From Streptomyces sp. NBC_00704 (lineage in GTDB: Bacteria > Actinomycetota > Actinomycetes > Streptomycetales > Streptomycetaceae): a stretch of DNA of 64,000 nucleotides. The notes below the pieces were generated by a model, which had not been told where the DNA came from, did no database searches, and was given only the letters and a program-made list of their open reading frames with translations. The translations under genes were made by a program, and so were the position numbers. Shown one piece after another: positions 8,405 to 16,712 of the stretch. Numbering within the stretch: position 1 is the first letter of the stretch; every line of letters starts with the position of its first letter. Where the stretch lies: positions 5,824,501 through 5,888,500 of the forward strand of contig NZ_CP109000.1 in the NCBI RefSeq assembly GCF_036226605.1, given 5' to 3'.

Positions 8405-8417
8405 GAACGTATCGTTC
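8405..8417. promoter_or_regulatory. Inverted repeat in the hupS leader
   Basis: GAACG-TAT-CGTTC is a perfect 5-bp inverted repeat 26 bases before the hupS start, inside the most AT-rich patch of the area (8345-8425). The N5 spacing between GAAC and GTTC does not fit the N4 spacing of actinobacterial SOS boxes. Confidence 0.35.
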
Positions 8418-8443
8418 CGGCTAATGTCTCCGAAGGGGAAGAC

Positions 8444-9118
8444 GTGAACAAGGCGCAGCTCGTAGAAGCGATTGCCGACAAGGTGGGCGGCCGCCAGCAG
8501 GCCGCCGACGCGGTCGACGCGGTCCTGGACGCCATCGTCCGCGCGACGGTCGCCGGCGACCGGGTCTCGGTCACCGGCTTCGGTTCGTTCGAGAAGGTCG
8601 ACCGGCCGGCCCGCTACGCCCGCAACCCCCAGACGGGCGAGCGGGTGCGGGTCAAGAAGACGTCTGTCCCGCGCTTCCGCGCGGGCCAGGGCTTCAAGGA
8701 CCTGGTGAGCGGGTCGAAGAAGCTTCCCCGCGGTGGCGAGGTCGCCGTCAAGAAGGCCCCCAAGGGCAGCCTGACCGGCGGTTCTTCCGCCACGGTCAAG
8801 AAGGCCGCCGCGAAGAAGGCCTCCCCCTCGACGAGGGCCGGCGCCGCGAAGAAGACCACGGCCGCGGCGAAGAAGACGACGGGCGCGGCGAAGAAGACCA
8901 CGGGCGCCGCCAAGAAGACGACGGCCAAGAAGACCACCGCCAAGAAGGCGACTCCGGCGGCCGCGAAGAAGACCACGGCCGCCAAGTCGGCCACCGCCAA
9001 GAAGACGACGGCGAAGAAGGCCCCGGCCGCGAAGAAGGCGACGGCCACCAAGGCCCCCGCCAAGAAGTCGACCGCGCGCAAGACCACCGCCAAGAAGGCC
9101 ACCGCCCGCAAGGCGTAG
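8444..9118 (+). CDS. hupS: HU-family DNA-binding protein with histone H1-like tail
   Basis: A 224-residue nucleoid protein. Residues 1-93 are a standard HU domain (MNKAQLVEAIADKVGG, the GFGSFEK turn, the RNPQTGE arm). Residues from about 105 onward are lysine/alanine/threonine repeats (KKTTAKK, AAKKTTG) like the tail of histone H1. This two-part architecture is that of HupS, the sporulation-associated HU of Streptomyces, which compacts nucleoids in spores. The GTG at 8444 has GAAGGGGAAG upstream. The tail DNA is strongly repetitive, so its length may vary between strains. Confidence 0.95.
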   Translation: MNKAQLVEAIADKVGGRQQAADAVDAVLDAIVRATVAGDRVSVTGFGSFEKVDRPARYARNPQTGERVRVKKTSVPRFRAGQGFKDLVSGSKKLPRGGEVAVKKAPKGSLTGGSSATVKKAAAKKASPSTRAGAAKKTTAAAKKTTGAAKKTTGAAKKTTAKKTTAKKATPAAAKKTTAAKSATAKKTTAKKAPAAKKATATKAPAKKSTARKTTAKKATARKA

Positions 9119-9133
9119 GGCAGCTGGGGCACT

Positions 9134-9179
9134 CACACGCCGGGCCGGACTCCGCACGGAGCCCGGCCCGCGGCGTGTG
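9134..9179. terminator. Terminator between hupS and the convergent small gene
   Basis: CACACGCCGGGCCGG pairs with CCGGCCCGCGGCGTGTG with a few mismatches, giving a long strong hairpin that can serve both convergent genes. Confidence 0.75.
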
Positions 9180-9189
9180 CGCGGAGCGC

Positions 9190-9399
9190 TCAGAAGGTCT
9201 GCAGCGTCACCAGGGTGATCCGCGGGCCGGCGCCGTCGCCACCGTCCTCCGTCTCCACGCGCACCCGCTGTCCGGGCCGCAGCAGCCGCAGCCCGCCCGC
9301 GTCGAACGCCGACGCGTCGAAGGGGACGGGAGTGCCGTCGTCCAGCAGCACCTGTCCGCTGCGCGTGGCGGGGTCGTACGTGTACGCGGTCGCCTGCAT
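9190..9399 (-). CDS. Small conserved hypothetical protein (possible OB-fold)
   Basis: A 69-residue protein starting MQATAYTYDPATRSGQVLLDDGTPVPFDASAF. The glycine-spaced strands followed by LRPGQRVRVE resemble the strand pattern of cold-shock-like OB-fold proteins, but RNP motifs are not evident. It starts 10 bases after the cofC stop on the same strand and so is probably co-transcribed with it. I assign no function. Confidence 0.75.
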   Translation of the reverse strand: MQATAYTYDPATRSGQVLLDDGTPVPFDASAFDAGGLRLLRPGQRVRVETEDGGDGAGPRITLVTLQTF

Positions 9400-9409
9400 G
9401 TGCGGCAGC

Positions 9410-10048
9410 CTACTGCCCCGGGATCAGCAGCCGCGCGGTCGCCGCGGCCGTCCGGGGCCCCACCCCCAGGGCCAGCGCCGCACGCAGGTCCTCGCCGGTG
9501 TCCACGTCCCGGCGCACGGAATCCACCGCGTCGAGACGGAGTTCCTCGGCTCCGCGGGCCCGGTGACGGGCACGGGAATCCGCGCCGAACGCGGGCCGCA
9601 ACGCGCTTCCCGGAGCGGCGGTGAGAAGAGTCGTGCCGATCGCGGCCGCGTCGGCGAGAAAAGCACGGGGGAATTCGGCGGCCGCCTCCAGAACGCGCGT
9701 CAATTCCGGTGGGCGCAGCGCGGGCAGGTCGGCGTTGAGGGCCGCGAGCGCGGAATCCGGACGAAAGGCCCGTACGGCGGCCGCGCCGTGCTCCAGGGCG
9801 GCGTTGAGGCCCGCGCGCGGCTCGTCCGGGACGATCCGGGCGCCCAGCGCCGCCAGGGAACGCGCGGCCAGCGCGTCGTCCGTGACTACGGCCACATCCC
9901 GCACCGCGGCCGAGGCCAGCGCCGCCGCCACGGTGTCCTCGGCGAAGGCCAGGGCGAGACCGGGGCGCAGCCCGTCGGCGGCGGTGTCCGCGAGTCTGCT
10001 CTTGGCCAGCGCCAAGGGCTTCAGGGGTATGACCAAGGTCCACTGCAC
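9410..10048 (-). CDS. cofC: 2-phospho-L-lactate guanylyltransferase (F420 biosynthesis)
   Basis: A 212-residue nucleotidyltransferase. The MQWTLVIPLKPLALAKSRL N terminus is the nucleotide-binding signature of CofC/FbiD, and the ALNADLPALRP stretch carries the conserved metal-binding aspartate. It activates phospholactate or phosphoenolpyruvate with GTP for coenzyme F420 side-chain assembly. The start is GTG at 10048. It is divergent from plsC and precedes a small gene with which it likely forms an operon. An LLM-class oxidoreductase, some of which use F420, lies elsewhere in the window but is not linked. Confidence 0.88.
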   Translation of the reverse strand: MQWTLVIPLKPLALAKSRLADTAADGLRPGLALAFAEDTVAAALASAAVRDVAVVTDDALAARSLAALGARIVPDEPRAGLNAALEHGAAAVRAFRPDSALAALNADLPALRPPELTRVLEAAAEFPRAFLADAAAIGTTLLTAAPGSALRPAFGADSRARHRARGAEELRLDAVDSVRRDVDTGEDLRAALALGVGPRTAAATARLLIPGQ

Positions 10049-10211
10049 CGGTGTACCGTCCCTCTCTCGTCGCGGCCATTGTCACCCGGCCCGTCGGCAC
10101 GCCGCGGAGGCGGGCGTACGGTGTTCTCGACAGACCAGCGGCCCGGGGCGACACTTGTGCGGCCCCGGGTCCAGGAGCAGGCCTCGGGAAGTCCTAGAGG
10201 AAGGTGTCCGC

Positions 10212-10991
10212 GTGCCCCGCCGCAGAATCGGCTTCTGGTACCGCTTCGCAGCGGTCCTCTGCAAACCCTGGCTGGTGGTTCTGATCAAGCGGGACTGGCG
10301 CGGAATGGAGCACATTCCGGCAGAGGGTGGATTTATCACCGCGGTGAACCACAATTCGCATGTCGACCCCTTCGCGTACGCCCATTTCCAGTACAACACC
10401 GGGCGGGTGCCGCGATTCCTCGCGAAGAGCGGGCTTTTCAGGGAGGGATTCGTCGGAGCCGCGATGCGCGGCACCGGGCAGATCCCCGTGTACCGCGAGA
10501 GCACGGACGCGCTGAGCGCCTTCCGGGCCGCGATCGACGCCGTGGAACGCGGCGAGTGCGTCGCGTTCTACCCCGAGGGCACCCTCACCCGCGACCCCGA
10601 CGGCTGGCCCATGACCGCCAAGACCGGCGCGGCCCGCGTGGCCCTGCAGACCAGGTGCCCGGTGATCCCCGTCGCCCAGTGGGGCGCCAACGAACTGCTG
10701 CCGCCCTACGCCAAGAAGCCCCACCTCTTCCCGCGCAAGACCCACCATGTGCTCGCCGGCCCGCCCGTGGACCTCTCGCGGTTCTACGGCCACGAGATGA
10801 CCCCCGAGCTGCTGAAGGAGGCGACGGAGGTCATCATGGCGGCCGTCACCGCCCAGCTGGAGGAGATCCGCGGCGAGAAGGCGCCCGAGAGGCCCTACGA
10901 CCCGCGCCGGGAGCGGATCGAGCAGCGCCGCCGCACGCAGTCGCAGACCGGCCGCGCGCAGGACCGTCACGAGGGGGAGAACAGCAAGTGA
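10212..10991 (+). CDS. plsC: 1-acyl-sn-glycerol-3-phosphate acyltransferase
   Basis: A 259-residue membrane-associated acyltransferase of phospholipid synthesis. The catalytic box NHNSHVDPF (NHx4D type) is near residue 46, and the substrate-binding FYPEGTLT block near residue 117. The GTG at 10212 has GAGGAAGG seven bases upstream, which fixes the start although the frame is open much further. Its TGA overlaps the gpsA GTG by four bases, so the two genes are translationally coupled. They act consecutively: GpsA makes glycerol-3-phosphate, and PlsC adds the second acyl chain. Confidence 0.93.
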   Translation: MPRRRIGFWYRFAAVLCKPWLVVLIKRDWRGMEHIPAEGGFITAVNHNSHVDPFAYAHFQYNTGRVPRFLAKSGLFREGFVGAAMRGTGQIPVYRESTDALSAFRAAIDAVERGECVAFYPEGTLTRDPDGWPMTAKTGAARVALQTRCPVIPVAQWGANELLPPYAKKPHLFPRKTHHVLAGPPVDLSRFYGHEMTPELLKEATEVIMAAVTAQLEEIRGEKAPERPYDPRRERIEQRRRTQSQTGRAQDRHEGENSK

Positions 10992-11998
10992 GCAAGTCCG
11001 TGAAGGCGGCGGTGTTCAGCGCCGGTTCGTGGGGGACGGCGTTCGGCATGGTGCTCGCCGACGCCGGGTGCGACGTCACCCTGTGGGCGCGCCGCCCCGA
11101 GGTCGCCGACGCGATCAACACCACCCGGACCAACCCCGACTACTTCCCCGGCGTCGAGCTCCCGGACGGTCTGCGGGCCACGACGGACCCGGCCGAGGCC
11201 GCCGCCGGCGCCGACTACACCGTGCTGTCGGTGCCCTCGCAGACGCTGCGCGCCAACCTCGCCGACTGGGCGCCGCTGCTCGCCCCGGGCACCGTCCTGG
11301 TGTCGTTGATGAAGGGCGTCGAACTCGGTACGACCATGCGGATGAGCGAGGTGATCGAGGACGTCGCCAAGGTGGGCCCCGGCCGCGTCGCGGTGGTCAC
11401 CGGTCCCAACCTCGCCAAGGAGATCGCCTCCCGCAGGCCGGCCGCCGCCGTGGTCGCCTGCACCGACGAGGCCGTCGCCCAGCGGCTCCAGGCCGCCTGC
11501 CACACGCCCTACTTCCGGCCCTACACCAACACCGACGTGGTGGGCTGCGAGCTGGGCGGCGCGGTGAAGAACGTCATCGGGCTCGCGGTCGGCATCGCCG
11601 ACGGCATGGGCCTCGGCGACAACGCCAAGGGCTCGCTGATCACCCGCGGGCTCGCCGAGACGACCCGGCTGGGCCTGGCCATGGGCGCGGACCCGCTCAC
11701 CTTCGCCGGACTCGCCGGTCTGGGCGACCTGGTGGCCACGTGCTCCTCGCCGCTGTCCCGCAACCACACCTTCGGCACCAACCTCGGCAAGGGCATGACC
11801 CTCCAGGAGACCATCGCGGTCACCCGGCAGACCGCCGAGGGCGTCAAGTCCTGTGAGTCGGTGCTGGATCTGGCCCGCCGGCACGGCGTCGACATGCCGA
11901 TCACCGAGACGGTCGTCGCCATCGTGCACGAGGGCAAGCCTCCGGTCGTCGCCGTCAAGGAGCTGATGTCGCGCAGCGCGAAGCCCGAACGACGCTGA
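10988..11998 (+). CDS. gpsA: Glycerol-3-phosphate dehydrogenase [NAD(P)+]
   Basis: A 336-residue GpsA that reduces dihydroxyacetone phosphate to glycerol-3-phosphate for lipid synthesis. The Rossmann loop is SAGSWGTAF near residues 11-19, the nucleotide-domain GPNLAKEI motif is near residue 140, and the substrate-binding lysine is in CELGGAVKNVIGLA near residue 190. The GTG at 10988 overlaps the plsC stop as GTGA. The frame is open for 1.7 kb upstream, but that part reads through cofC antisense and plsC out of frame and is not coding. Confidence 0.96.
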   Translation: MSKSVKAAVFSAGSWGTAFGMVLADAGCDVTLWARRPEVADAINTTRTNPDYFPGVELPDGLRATTDPAEAAAGADYTVLSVPSQTLRANLADWAPLLAPGTVLVSLMKGVELGTTMRMSEVIEDVAKVGPGRVAVVTGPNLAKEIASRRPAAAVVACTDEAVAQRLQAACHTPYFRPYTNTDVVGCELGGAVKNVIGLAVGIADGMGLGDNAKGSLITRGLAETTRLGLAMGADPLTFAGLAGLGDLVATCSSPLSRNHTFGTNLGKGMTLQETIAVTRQTAEGVKSCESVLDLARRHGVDMPITETVVAIVHEGKPPVVAVKELMSRSAKPERR

Positions 11999-12018
11999 GC
12001 GACCCCGGCGGGCGGACG

Positions 12019-12048
12019 CTGACTCCCGGCCCTACCACCGGGTACTCT
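12019..12048 (+). promoter_or_regulatory. Promoter of ddlA
   Basis: CTGACT (12019-12024) and TACTCT (12043-12048) are 18 bases apart. The ATG lies 9 bases after the -10 and there is no ribosome binding site, which suggests a leaderless transcript. Confidence 0.55.
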
Positions 12049-12057
12049 CACACCGAT

Positions 12058-13215
12058 ATGAGCACCGAGAACCTCCCCCAGAGCCCTCAGCAGCCCGTCC
12101 GCAAGCCGCGGGTGGCCGTCGTCTTCGGCGGCCGCAGCTCCGAGCACGGGATCTCCGTGGTGACCGCCGGCGCGGTCCTCAGGGCCATCGACCGGACCAA
12201 GTACGAGGTCCTGCCGATCGGCATCACGCGCGAGGGCCGCTGGTTCCTCACCGCCGACGCGCCCGAGCGCATGGCGATCGCCGACCGCCGCACGCCCGAC
12301 GTCGAGGAGCTCGCCGAGTCGCGGGACGGCGGAGTGGTGCTCCCCGTCGACCCCGCCAACCGCGAAGTCGTCTACTACGAGCCCGGATCGGTGCCGAAGG
12401 CGCTCGGCGAGGTCGACGTCGTCTTCCCGGTGCTGCACGGCCCCTACGGCGAGGACGGCACGCTCCAGGGCCTGCTGGAGCTGTCCGGCGTCCCCTACGT
12501 GGGCGCGGGCGTGCTCGCCTCGGCCGTGGGCCAGGACAAGGAGTACATGAAGCGGGTGTTCACCTCCTTCGGGCTCAAGGTCGGCCCGTACGTGGTGATC
12601 CGCCCGCGCGAGTGGGCGCAGGACGAGTCCGCCGCCCGCAAGAAGATCGTCGACTTCGCGGGCGAGCACGGCTGGCCGCTCTTCGTGAAGCCCGCGCGCG
12701 CGGGTTCGTCCATCGGCATCACCAAGGTCGACGACCTGTCCGGCCTGGACGAGGCGATCGCCGAGGCCCAGCGCCACGACCCGAAGATCCTCGTCGAGGC
12801 GGCGCTGCGGGGCCGCGAGATCGAGTGCGGCGTCCTGGAGTTCGAGGACGGCCCGCGCGCGTCCCTCCCGGCCGAGATCCCGCCGCCGGACGCGCACGCC
12901 TACTACGACTTCGACGCCAAGTACATCGACTCGACCCCGGGGATCGTCCCGGCGCCGCTGACGGACGAGGAGACGGCGCAGGTCCGCAGGCTGGCGGTGG
13001 AGGCCTTCGACGCGGCGTCCTGCGAGGGCCTGGTCCGCGCGGACTTCTTCCTCACCGAGGACGGCGAGTTCGTCATCAACGAGATCAACACGATGCCCGG
13101 CTTCACGCCGATCTCGATGTACCCCAAGATGTGGCAGGAGACCGGGATCGGCTACCCCGAGCTGGTGGACCGCCTGGTGCAGGCGGCGCTGCGCAGGTCC
13201 ACGGGCCTGCGCTGA
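12058..13215 (+). CDS. ddlA: D-alanine--D-alanine ligase
   Basis: A 385-residue ATP-grasp enzyme that joins two D-alanines for peptidoglycan precursors. Visible are the N-terminal GGRSSEHGISV motif, the GPYGEDGTLQG loop, the ATP-grasp FVKPARAGSSIGI segment and the NEINTMPGFT metal-binding motif near the C terminus. Streptomyces Ddl proteins that make D-Ala-D-Ala are of this length. A VanA-like lactate ligase is unlikely but was not excluded residue by residue. It is a single gene with its own promoter, convergent with a lipoprotein gene. Confidence 0.95.
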   Translation: MSTENLPQSPQQPVRKPRVAVVFGGRSSEHGISVVTAGAVLRAIDRTKYEVLPIGITREGRWFLTADAPERMAIADRRTPDVEELAESRDGGVVLPVDPANREVVYYEPGSVPKALGEVDVVFPVLHGPYGEDGTLQGLLELSGVPYVGAGVLASAVGQDKEYMKRVFTSFGLKVGPYVVIRPREWAQDESAARKKIVDFAGEHGWPLFVKPARAGSSIGITKVDDLSGLDEAIAEAQRHDPKILVEAALRGREIECGVLEFEDGPRASLPAEIPPPDAHAYYDFDAKYIDSTPGIVPAPLTDEETAQVRRLAVEAFDAASCEGLVRADFFLTEDGEFVINEINTMPGFTPISMYPKMWQETGIGYPELVDRLVQAALRRSTGLR

Positions 13216-13329
13216 CCCCCGGCTCGGAGCCGTCAGGCGGCCCGGTCCGGGGCCGCGACCCCGGCGGAACCGGCCGGATCCGCACGAACAGGACACTCGG
13301 CGCACGCGGCCGTGCAGGCCGTGCAGGAC

Positions 13330-13812
13330 CTAGTCGGCGATCCCCTCGGGGATCGCCTTCTTCACGGCCGGGGCGACGTCGACGAGCGGCGCCATGCCGT
13401 CCCCCGTGCGCTTCTCGGGGATCGTCACCTCCACATACGCCTTGCGCAGGGTGGTGGTGAAACGGAACGCCCCGCCGTCCCGCTTCTCCAGCAGCCAGCC
13501 CACCCCGTCCACTTCGACGCCCTCGGCCTCGGAGTCGTTCATCTTCGCGGGTCGTTCCACACCGCAGCGCAGTATGATCGCCGGGTTCCCCCAGCCCGCG
13601 GTCAGCGCGGACGCGGGCGAGGGATCCCGGCGGTCGAGGTCGTCCACGGCGGACGGCAGCGCCTCGTCCAGGTTTCGGCACAGCTCGGTGACCGCTGCCG
13701 TGGGACTGGGAACCGCCGTCGACGTGGCGCCGTCTGCTGAGGAGCAGCCCCCCGCAGCGAGCAGGAGAGCGAGCGAGGGCAGGACGACGGGCCGGTGACG
13801 GAAAAGGTTCAC
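13330..13812 (-). CDS. DUF3515 family lipoprotein
   Basis: A 160-residue secreted protein. The signal peptide (MNLFRHRPVVLPSLALLLAAGGC) ends in a lipobox with the lipidated cysteine at position 23, so it should be anchored outside the membrane. The rest matches the actinobacterial DUF3515 pattern (LCRNLDEALPSAV, AGWGNPAIILRCGVERP). Function is unknown; it sits 20 bases after an AsnC-type gene on the same strand and is probably co-transcribed with it. Confidence 0.85.
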   Translation of the reverse strand: MNLFRHRPVVLPSLALLLAAGGCSSADGATSTAVPSPTAAVTELCRNLDEALPSAVDDLDRRDPSPASALTAGWGNPAIILRCGVERPAKMNDSEAEGVEVDGVGWLLEKRDGGAFRFTTTLRKAYVEVTIPEKRTGDGMAPLVDVAPAVKKAIPEGIAD

Positions 13813-13832
13813 CGGCCAAGGTTAGACGGGGG

Positions 13833-14066
13833 CTACAGATGGACCACCGGGCAGGTCAGGGTGCGGGTGATCCCGTCCACCTGCTGGACCTTGGCGACCA
13901 CCATGCGGCCGAGGTCGTCCACGGTGTCGGCCTGGGCTCGCACGATCACGTCATAGGGTCCCGTCACGTCCTCGGCCTGGACCACGCCAGGGATTCTGCC
14001 GATCTCCTCGGCGACGGTCGACGCTTTGCCGACGTCCGTCTGGATGAGGATGTACGCCTGTACCAC
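13833..14066 (-). CDS. AsnC/Lrp ligand-binding domain protein without DNA-binding domain
   Basis: A 77-residue stand-alone RAM (AsnC_trans_reg) domain. It has the two-strand, helix, GPYDVIVRAQADTVDDLG and VDGITRTLTCPVV pattern of Lrp C-terminal domains but no helix-turn-helix. The GTG at 14066 has GGAGG four bases upstream; the open frame before it is not expected to be coding. Such proteins bind amino acids and may form mixed oligomers with full Lrp regulators, but no partner is encoded nearby. Divergent from thiL. Confidence 0.85.
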   Translation of the reverse strand: MVQAYILIQTDVGKASTVAEEIGRIPGVVQAEDVTGPYDVIVRAQADTVDDLGRMVVAKVQQVDGITRTLTCPVVHL

Positions 14067-14275
14067 GGAACCTCCAGGGCGGCCACGAGGATCATGTGGG
14101 GAAAAGGAACGCCACGGTATCGCGTCGCCGCGCGCCGCGGGGAGACCTACGAGGACCACGGCTCGCGCGCCGGGGTACGGGGGCACGGAAGAAGACGACG
14201 GTCGCCTCGACCGTATCGAGGACACTGGGTATGCGCGACCGGGCACGGACAGGTACAGAAGGGGCCGAAGGGCAA

Positions 14276-15241
14276 ATGAAGGGCACTGTTGGTGAACTCG
14301 GCGAGTTCGGGCTCATCAGGGAGCTCACCTCCCGTCTCACCACCACCCCCGCGGTCCGGGTCGGCCCCGGCGACGACGCCGCGGTGGTCGCCGCGCCCGA
14401 CCGCAGGGTCGTGGCCAGCACCGACATCCTGCTGGAGGGCCGGCACTTCCGCCGCGACTGGTCGACGGCCTACGACGTCGGACGCAAGGCCGCCGCGCAG
14501 AACCTCGCCGACATCGCCGCCATGGGCGCGGTGCCGACGGCCCTGCTGCTCGGCCTCGTGGTGCCCGCCGAGCTGCCCGTGACCTGGCCGTCGGAGATGA
14601 TGGACGGACTGCGCGACGAGTGCCAGGTGGCGGGCGCCTCCGTGGTCGGCGGCGACGTCGTGCGGGGCGACACGATCATGGTGTCGATCACCGCGCTCGG
14701 CGATCTGCGCAACCAGGAGCCCGTCACCCGCGGCGGAGCCCAGCCCGGCGACCTCGTCGCGGTGACCGGGTGGCTCGGCTGGTCCGCCGCCGGGTACGCG
14801 GTCCTCTCCCGCGGCTTCCGCTCGCCCCGCGCCTTCGTGGAGGCCCACCGCCGTCCCGAGCCGCCCTACCACGCCGGTCCGGCGGCCGCCGGGCTCGGCG
14901 CGACGGCGATGTGCGACGTCAGCGACGGGCTCATCGCCGACCTCGGGCACATCGCCGAGGCCAGCAAGGTCCGCATCGACATCCGTTCGGGCGCCATAGA
15001 CATCCCCACCCAGATGAACGACATCGGACAGGCCGTCGGCGTCGACCCCATCCAGTGGGTGCTCACCGGGGGAGAGGACCACGCGATCGTGGCGACCTTC
15101 CCGCCGGACGTGAAACTGCCCGCCCGCTGGAAGGTGATCGGCGAGGTGCTCAACCCGTCCGCGCTGCCCCAGGTGACGGTCGACGGGGCGCCGTGGACCA
15201 GCAAGGGCGGCTGGGACCACTTCGGGGACATGGAGTCGTGA
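14276..15241 (+). CDS. thiL: Thiamine-monophosphate kinase
   Basis: A 321-residue PurM-fold kinase that makes thiamine diphosphate. The [11 protein letters not shown] start, GPGDDAAVV near residue 31, [11 protein letters not shown] and the [12 protein letters not shown] metal-binding motif are all present. I chose the ATG at 14276, with GAAGGG just upstream; an in-frame ATG at 14231 would add 15 residues. The stop overlaps the thiD GTG by three bases, so the two thiamine genes are translationally coupled. Confidence 0.95.
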   Translation: MKGTVGELGEFGLIRELTSRLTTTPAVRVGPGDDAAVVAAPDRRVVASTDILLEGRHFRRDWSTAYDVGRKAAAQNLADIAAMGAVPTALLLGLVVPAELPVTWPSEMMDGLRDECQVAGASVVGGDVVRGDTIMVSITALGDLRNQEPVTRGGAQPGDLVAVTGWLGWSAAGYAVLSRGFRSPRAFVEAHRRPEPPYHAGPAAAGLGATAMCDVSDGLIADLGHIAEASKVRIDIRSGAIDIPTQMNDIGQAVGVDPIQWVLTGGEDHAIVATFPPDVKLPARWKVIGEVLNPSALPQVTVDGAPWTSKGGWDHFGDMES

Positions 15242-16053
15242 CCGCCCGACCGGCCCCGCCCCGCGTGCTGACCGTGGCCGGCTCCGACTCCGCCGGCGGG
15301 GCCGGCGTCCAGGCCGACCTCAAGACGATGCTCGCCCTCGGGGTGCACGGCATGAGCGTCGTCACGGCCGTCACGGCGCAGAACTCCCTCGGCGTGCAGG
15401 GGGCTTGGGAGCTGCCGGCGGAGGCGGTCCGTGCCCAGTACCGCAGCGTCGTCGACGACGTCGGCGTCCAGGCCGTCAAGACGGGCATGCTCTCCTCCGC
15501 CGAACTCGTCGAGACCGTCGCCGAGTTGCTGGCCGGGACGGACGCGCCCGTCGTCGTCGACCCGGTCGGCGTCTCCAAGCACGGCGATCCGCTGCTGGCC
15601 GTCTCCGCGCTGGAGTCCGTGCGTACGAAGCTGCTGCCGCGGGCCACGGTCGCCACCCCCAACCTCGACGAGGTGGCCCGGCTGACGGGCGTGCGGGTCG
15701 AGTCCGAGGATCAGCTCAGGGAGGCGGCGGCCGCGGTGCTGGCGTTCGGACCGCGCTGGGCGCTGATCAAGGGCGGCCATCTGCCCGGCGACGCGGTGGA
15801 CCTGCTGACGGACGGCGTCGAGGAGCACTGGCTGCGCGCCCGGCGGCACGACAACCGGCACACGCACGGCACCGGCTGCACCCTCGCGTCGGCGATCGCC
15901 TCGCACCTCGCGAAGGGACGGTCCGTGCCCGAGGCGGTGACGGCGGCGAAGAGCTACGTCACCGGGGCGATCGCCGCCGGCTTCGCGCTCGGGGCGGGCA
16001 TCGGTCCCGTGGACCACGGCTGGGCCCTCGACCGGGACGTCCCGGCATCCTGA
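15238..16053 (+). CDS. thiD: Hydroxymethylpyrimidine/phosphomethylpyrimidine kinase
   Basis: A 271-residue ribokinase-fold enzyme that phosphorylates HMP and then HMP-phosphate in thiamine synthesis. The N-terminal [20 protein letters not shown], the [17 protein letters not shown] stretch and the catalytic [11 protein letters not shown] anion hole near the C terminus are diagnostic. The GTG at 15238 overlaps the thiL stop. A bidirectional hairpin separates it from the convergent rpmB. Confidence 0.95.
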   Translation: MTARPAPPRVLTVAGSDSAGGAGVQADLKTMLALGVHGMSVVTAVTAQNSLGVQGAWELPAEAVRAQYRSVVDDVGVQAVKTGMLSSAELVETVAELLAGTDAPVVVDPVGVSKHGDPLLAVSALESVRTKLLPRATVATPNLDEVARLTGVRVESEDQLREAAAAVLAFGPRWALIKGGHLPGDAVDLLTDGVEEHWLRARRHDNRHTHGTGCTLASAIASHLAKGRSVPEAVTAAKSYVTGAIAAGFALGAGIGPVDHGWALDRDVPAS

Positions 16054-16136
16054 CGGCCGTGCCCCGGCTGGTCGTGCTCCGGGTCGTCGAGCCTCGGACG
16101 GTCGCGTTTCGGACGGTCGGGCCCGTCGGGGACGGC

Positions 16137-16167
16137 AAAAAGCCGGTCCACACTGGGTGGACCGGCT
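16137..16167 (-). terminator. Bidirectional terminator between thiD and rpmB
   Basis: AGCCGGTCCA (16141-16150) pairs with TGGACCGGCT (16158-16167). The A5 run at 16137-16141 becomes a U-tract on the minus strand, giving a canonical intrinsic terminator for rpmB. Confidence 0.85.
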
Positions 16168-16246
16168 CGATGCAGCGAACCAGCAGTGGCCGCGCGCGAT
16201 GGGGATCCCGCCGGCTCGAACGGAGTCGAGCGCGGGGGAACGTGCG

Positions 16247-16432
16247 TCAGCGCGAGACCTTGCCGGCCTTGATGCACGAGGTGCAAGCGTTCACGCGCTT
16301 CGGCGTCCCGCCCACCACGGTACGGACGCGCTGGATGTTCGGGTTCCAGCGACGGGACGTACGGCGGTGCGAGTGCGAGATGTTGTTGCCGAAGCTCGGC
16401 CCCTTGCCACAGACGTCGCAGTTGGCAGCCAC
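16247..16432 (-). CDS. rpmB: 50S ribosomal protein L28 (zinc-type)
   Basis: A 61-residue L28. [32 protein letters not shown] is the family signature. Two CxxC pairs (C5/C8 and C50/C53) show the zinc-binding form; actinobacteria often keep a second, cysteine-free L28 for zinc starvation elsewhere. The start is GTG at 16432 with TTTGGAG upstream. It is monocistronic, with a strong terminator. Confidence 0.96.
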   Translation of the reverse strand: MAANCDVCGKGPSFGNNISHSHRRTSRRWNPNIQRVRTVVGGTPKRVNACTSCIKAGKVSR

Positions 16433-16467
16433 GGGTCACTCCAAAGACTTCAGATGCACTTACGGAT

Positions 16468-16487
16468 GATCCCGGCATGCCGGGATC
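16468..16487. promoter_or_regulatory. 20-bp perfect palindrome upstream of rpmB
   Basis: GATCCCGGCATGCCGGGATC is self-complementary over 20 bases and centred about 45 bases before the rpmB start. It could be an operator or a leader hairpin; I know of no matching regulator. Confidence 0.4.
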
Positions 16488-16712
16488 GGATCTAGGATCT
16501 GAGTGGCGGTGCCAGGGGGATGGCCCGATGCGGATCGGGCAACCGGAGCAGCATACAACGGCCGCGCCGGTACAACGAAACTACCATGGCTGCTCAGGGG
16601 CCCGGCCCCCGCCCGGAGCCGTCCCGCCCGCTCCGGCCCGGCCCGGCCGCTTTCCGCCGTTCACCCGTCCGGGGTCTACGCTGCGTCCAGTCCAGCAGCC
16701 AGGGAGGCGCAG

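Noticed and set aside
8405-8417. LexA/SOS box before hupS
   Set aside because: GAAC and GTTC are five bases apart instead of four and lack the flanking C/G pair.
9215-10987. A 927-residue open frame that joins 1.7 kb of upstream sequence to gpsA
   Set aside because: The upstream part lies antisense to cofC and out of frame across plsC; its translation is Arg/Gly-rich. The gpsA GTG overlapping the plsC stop is the real start.
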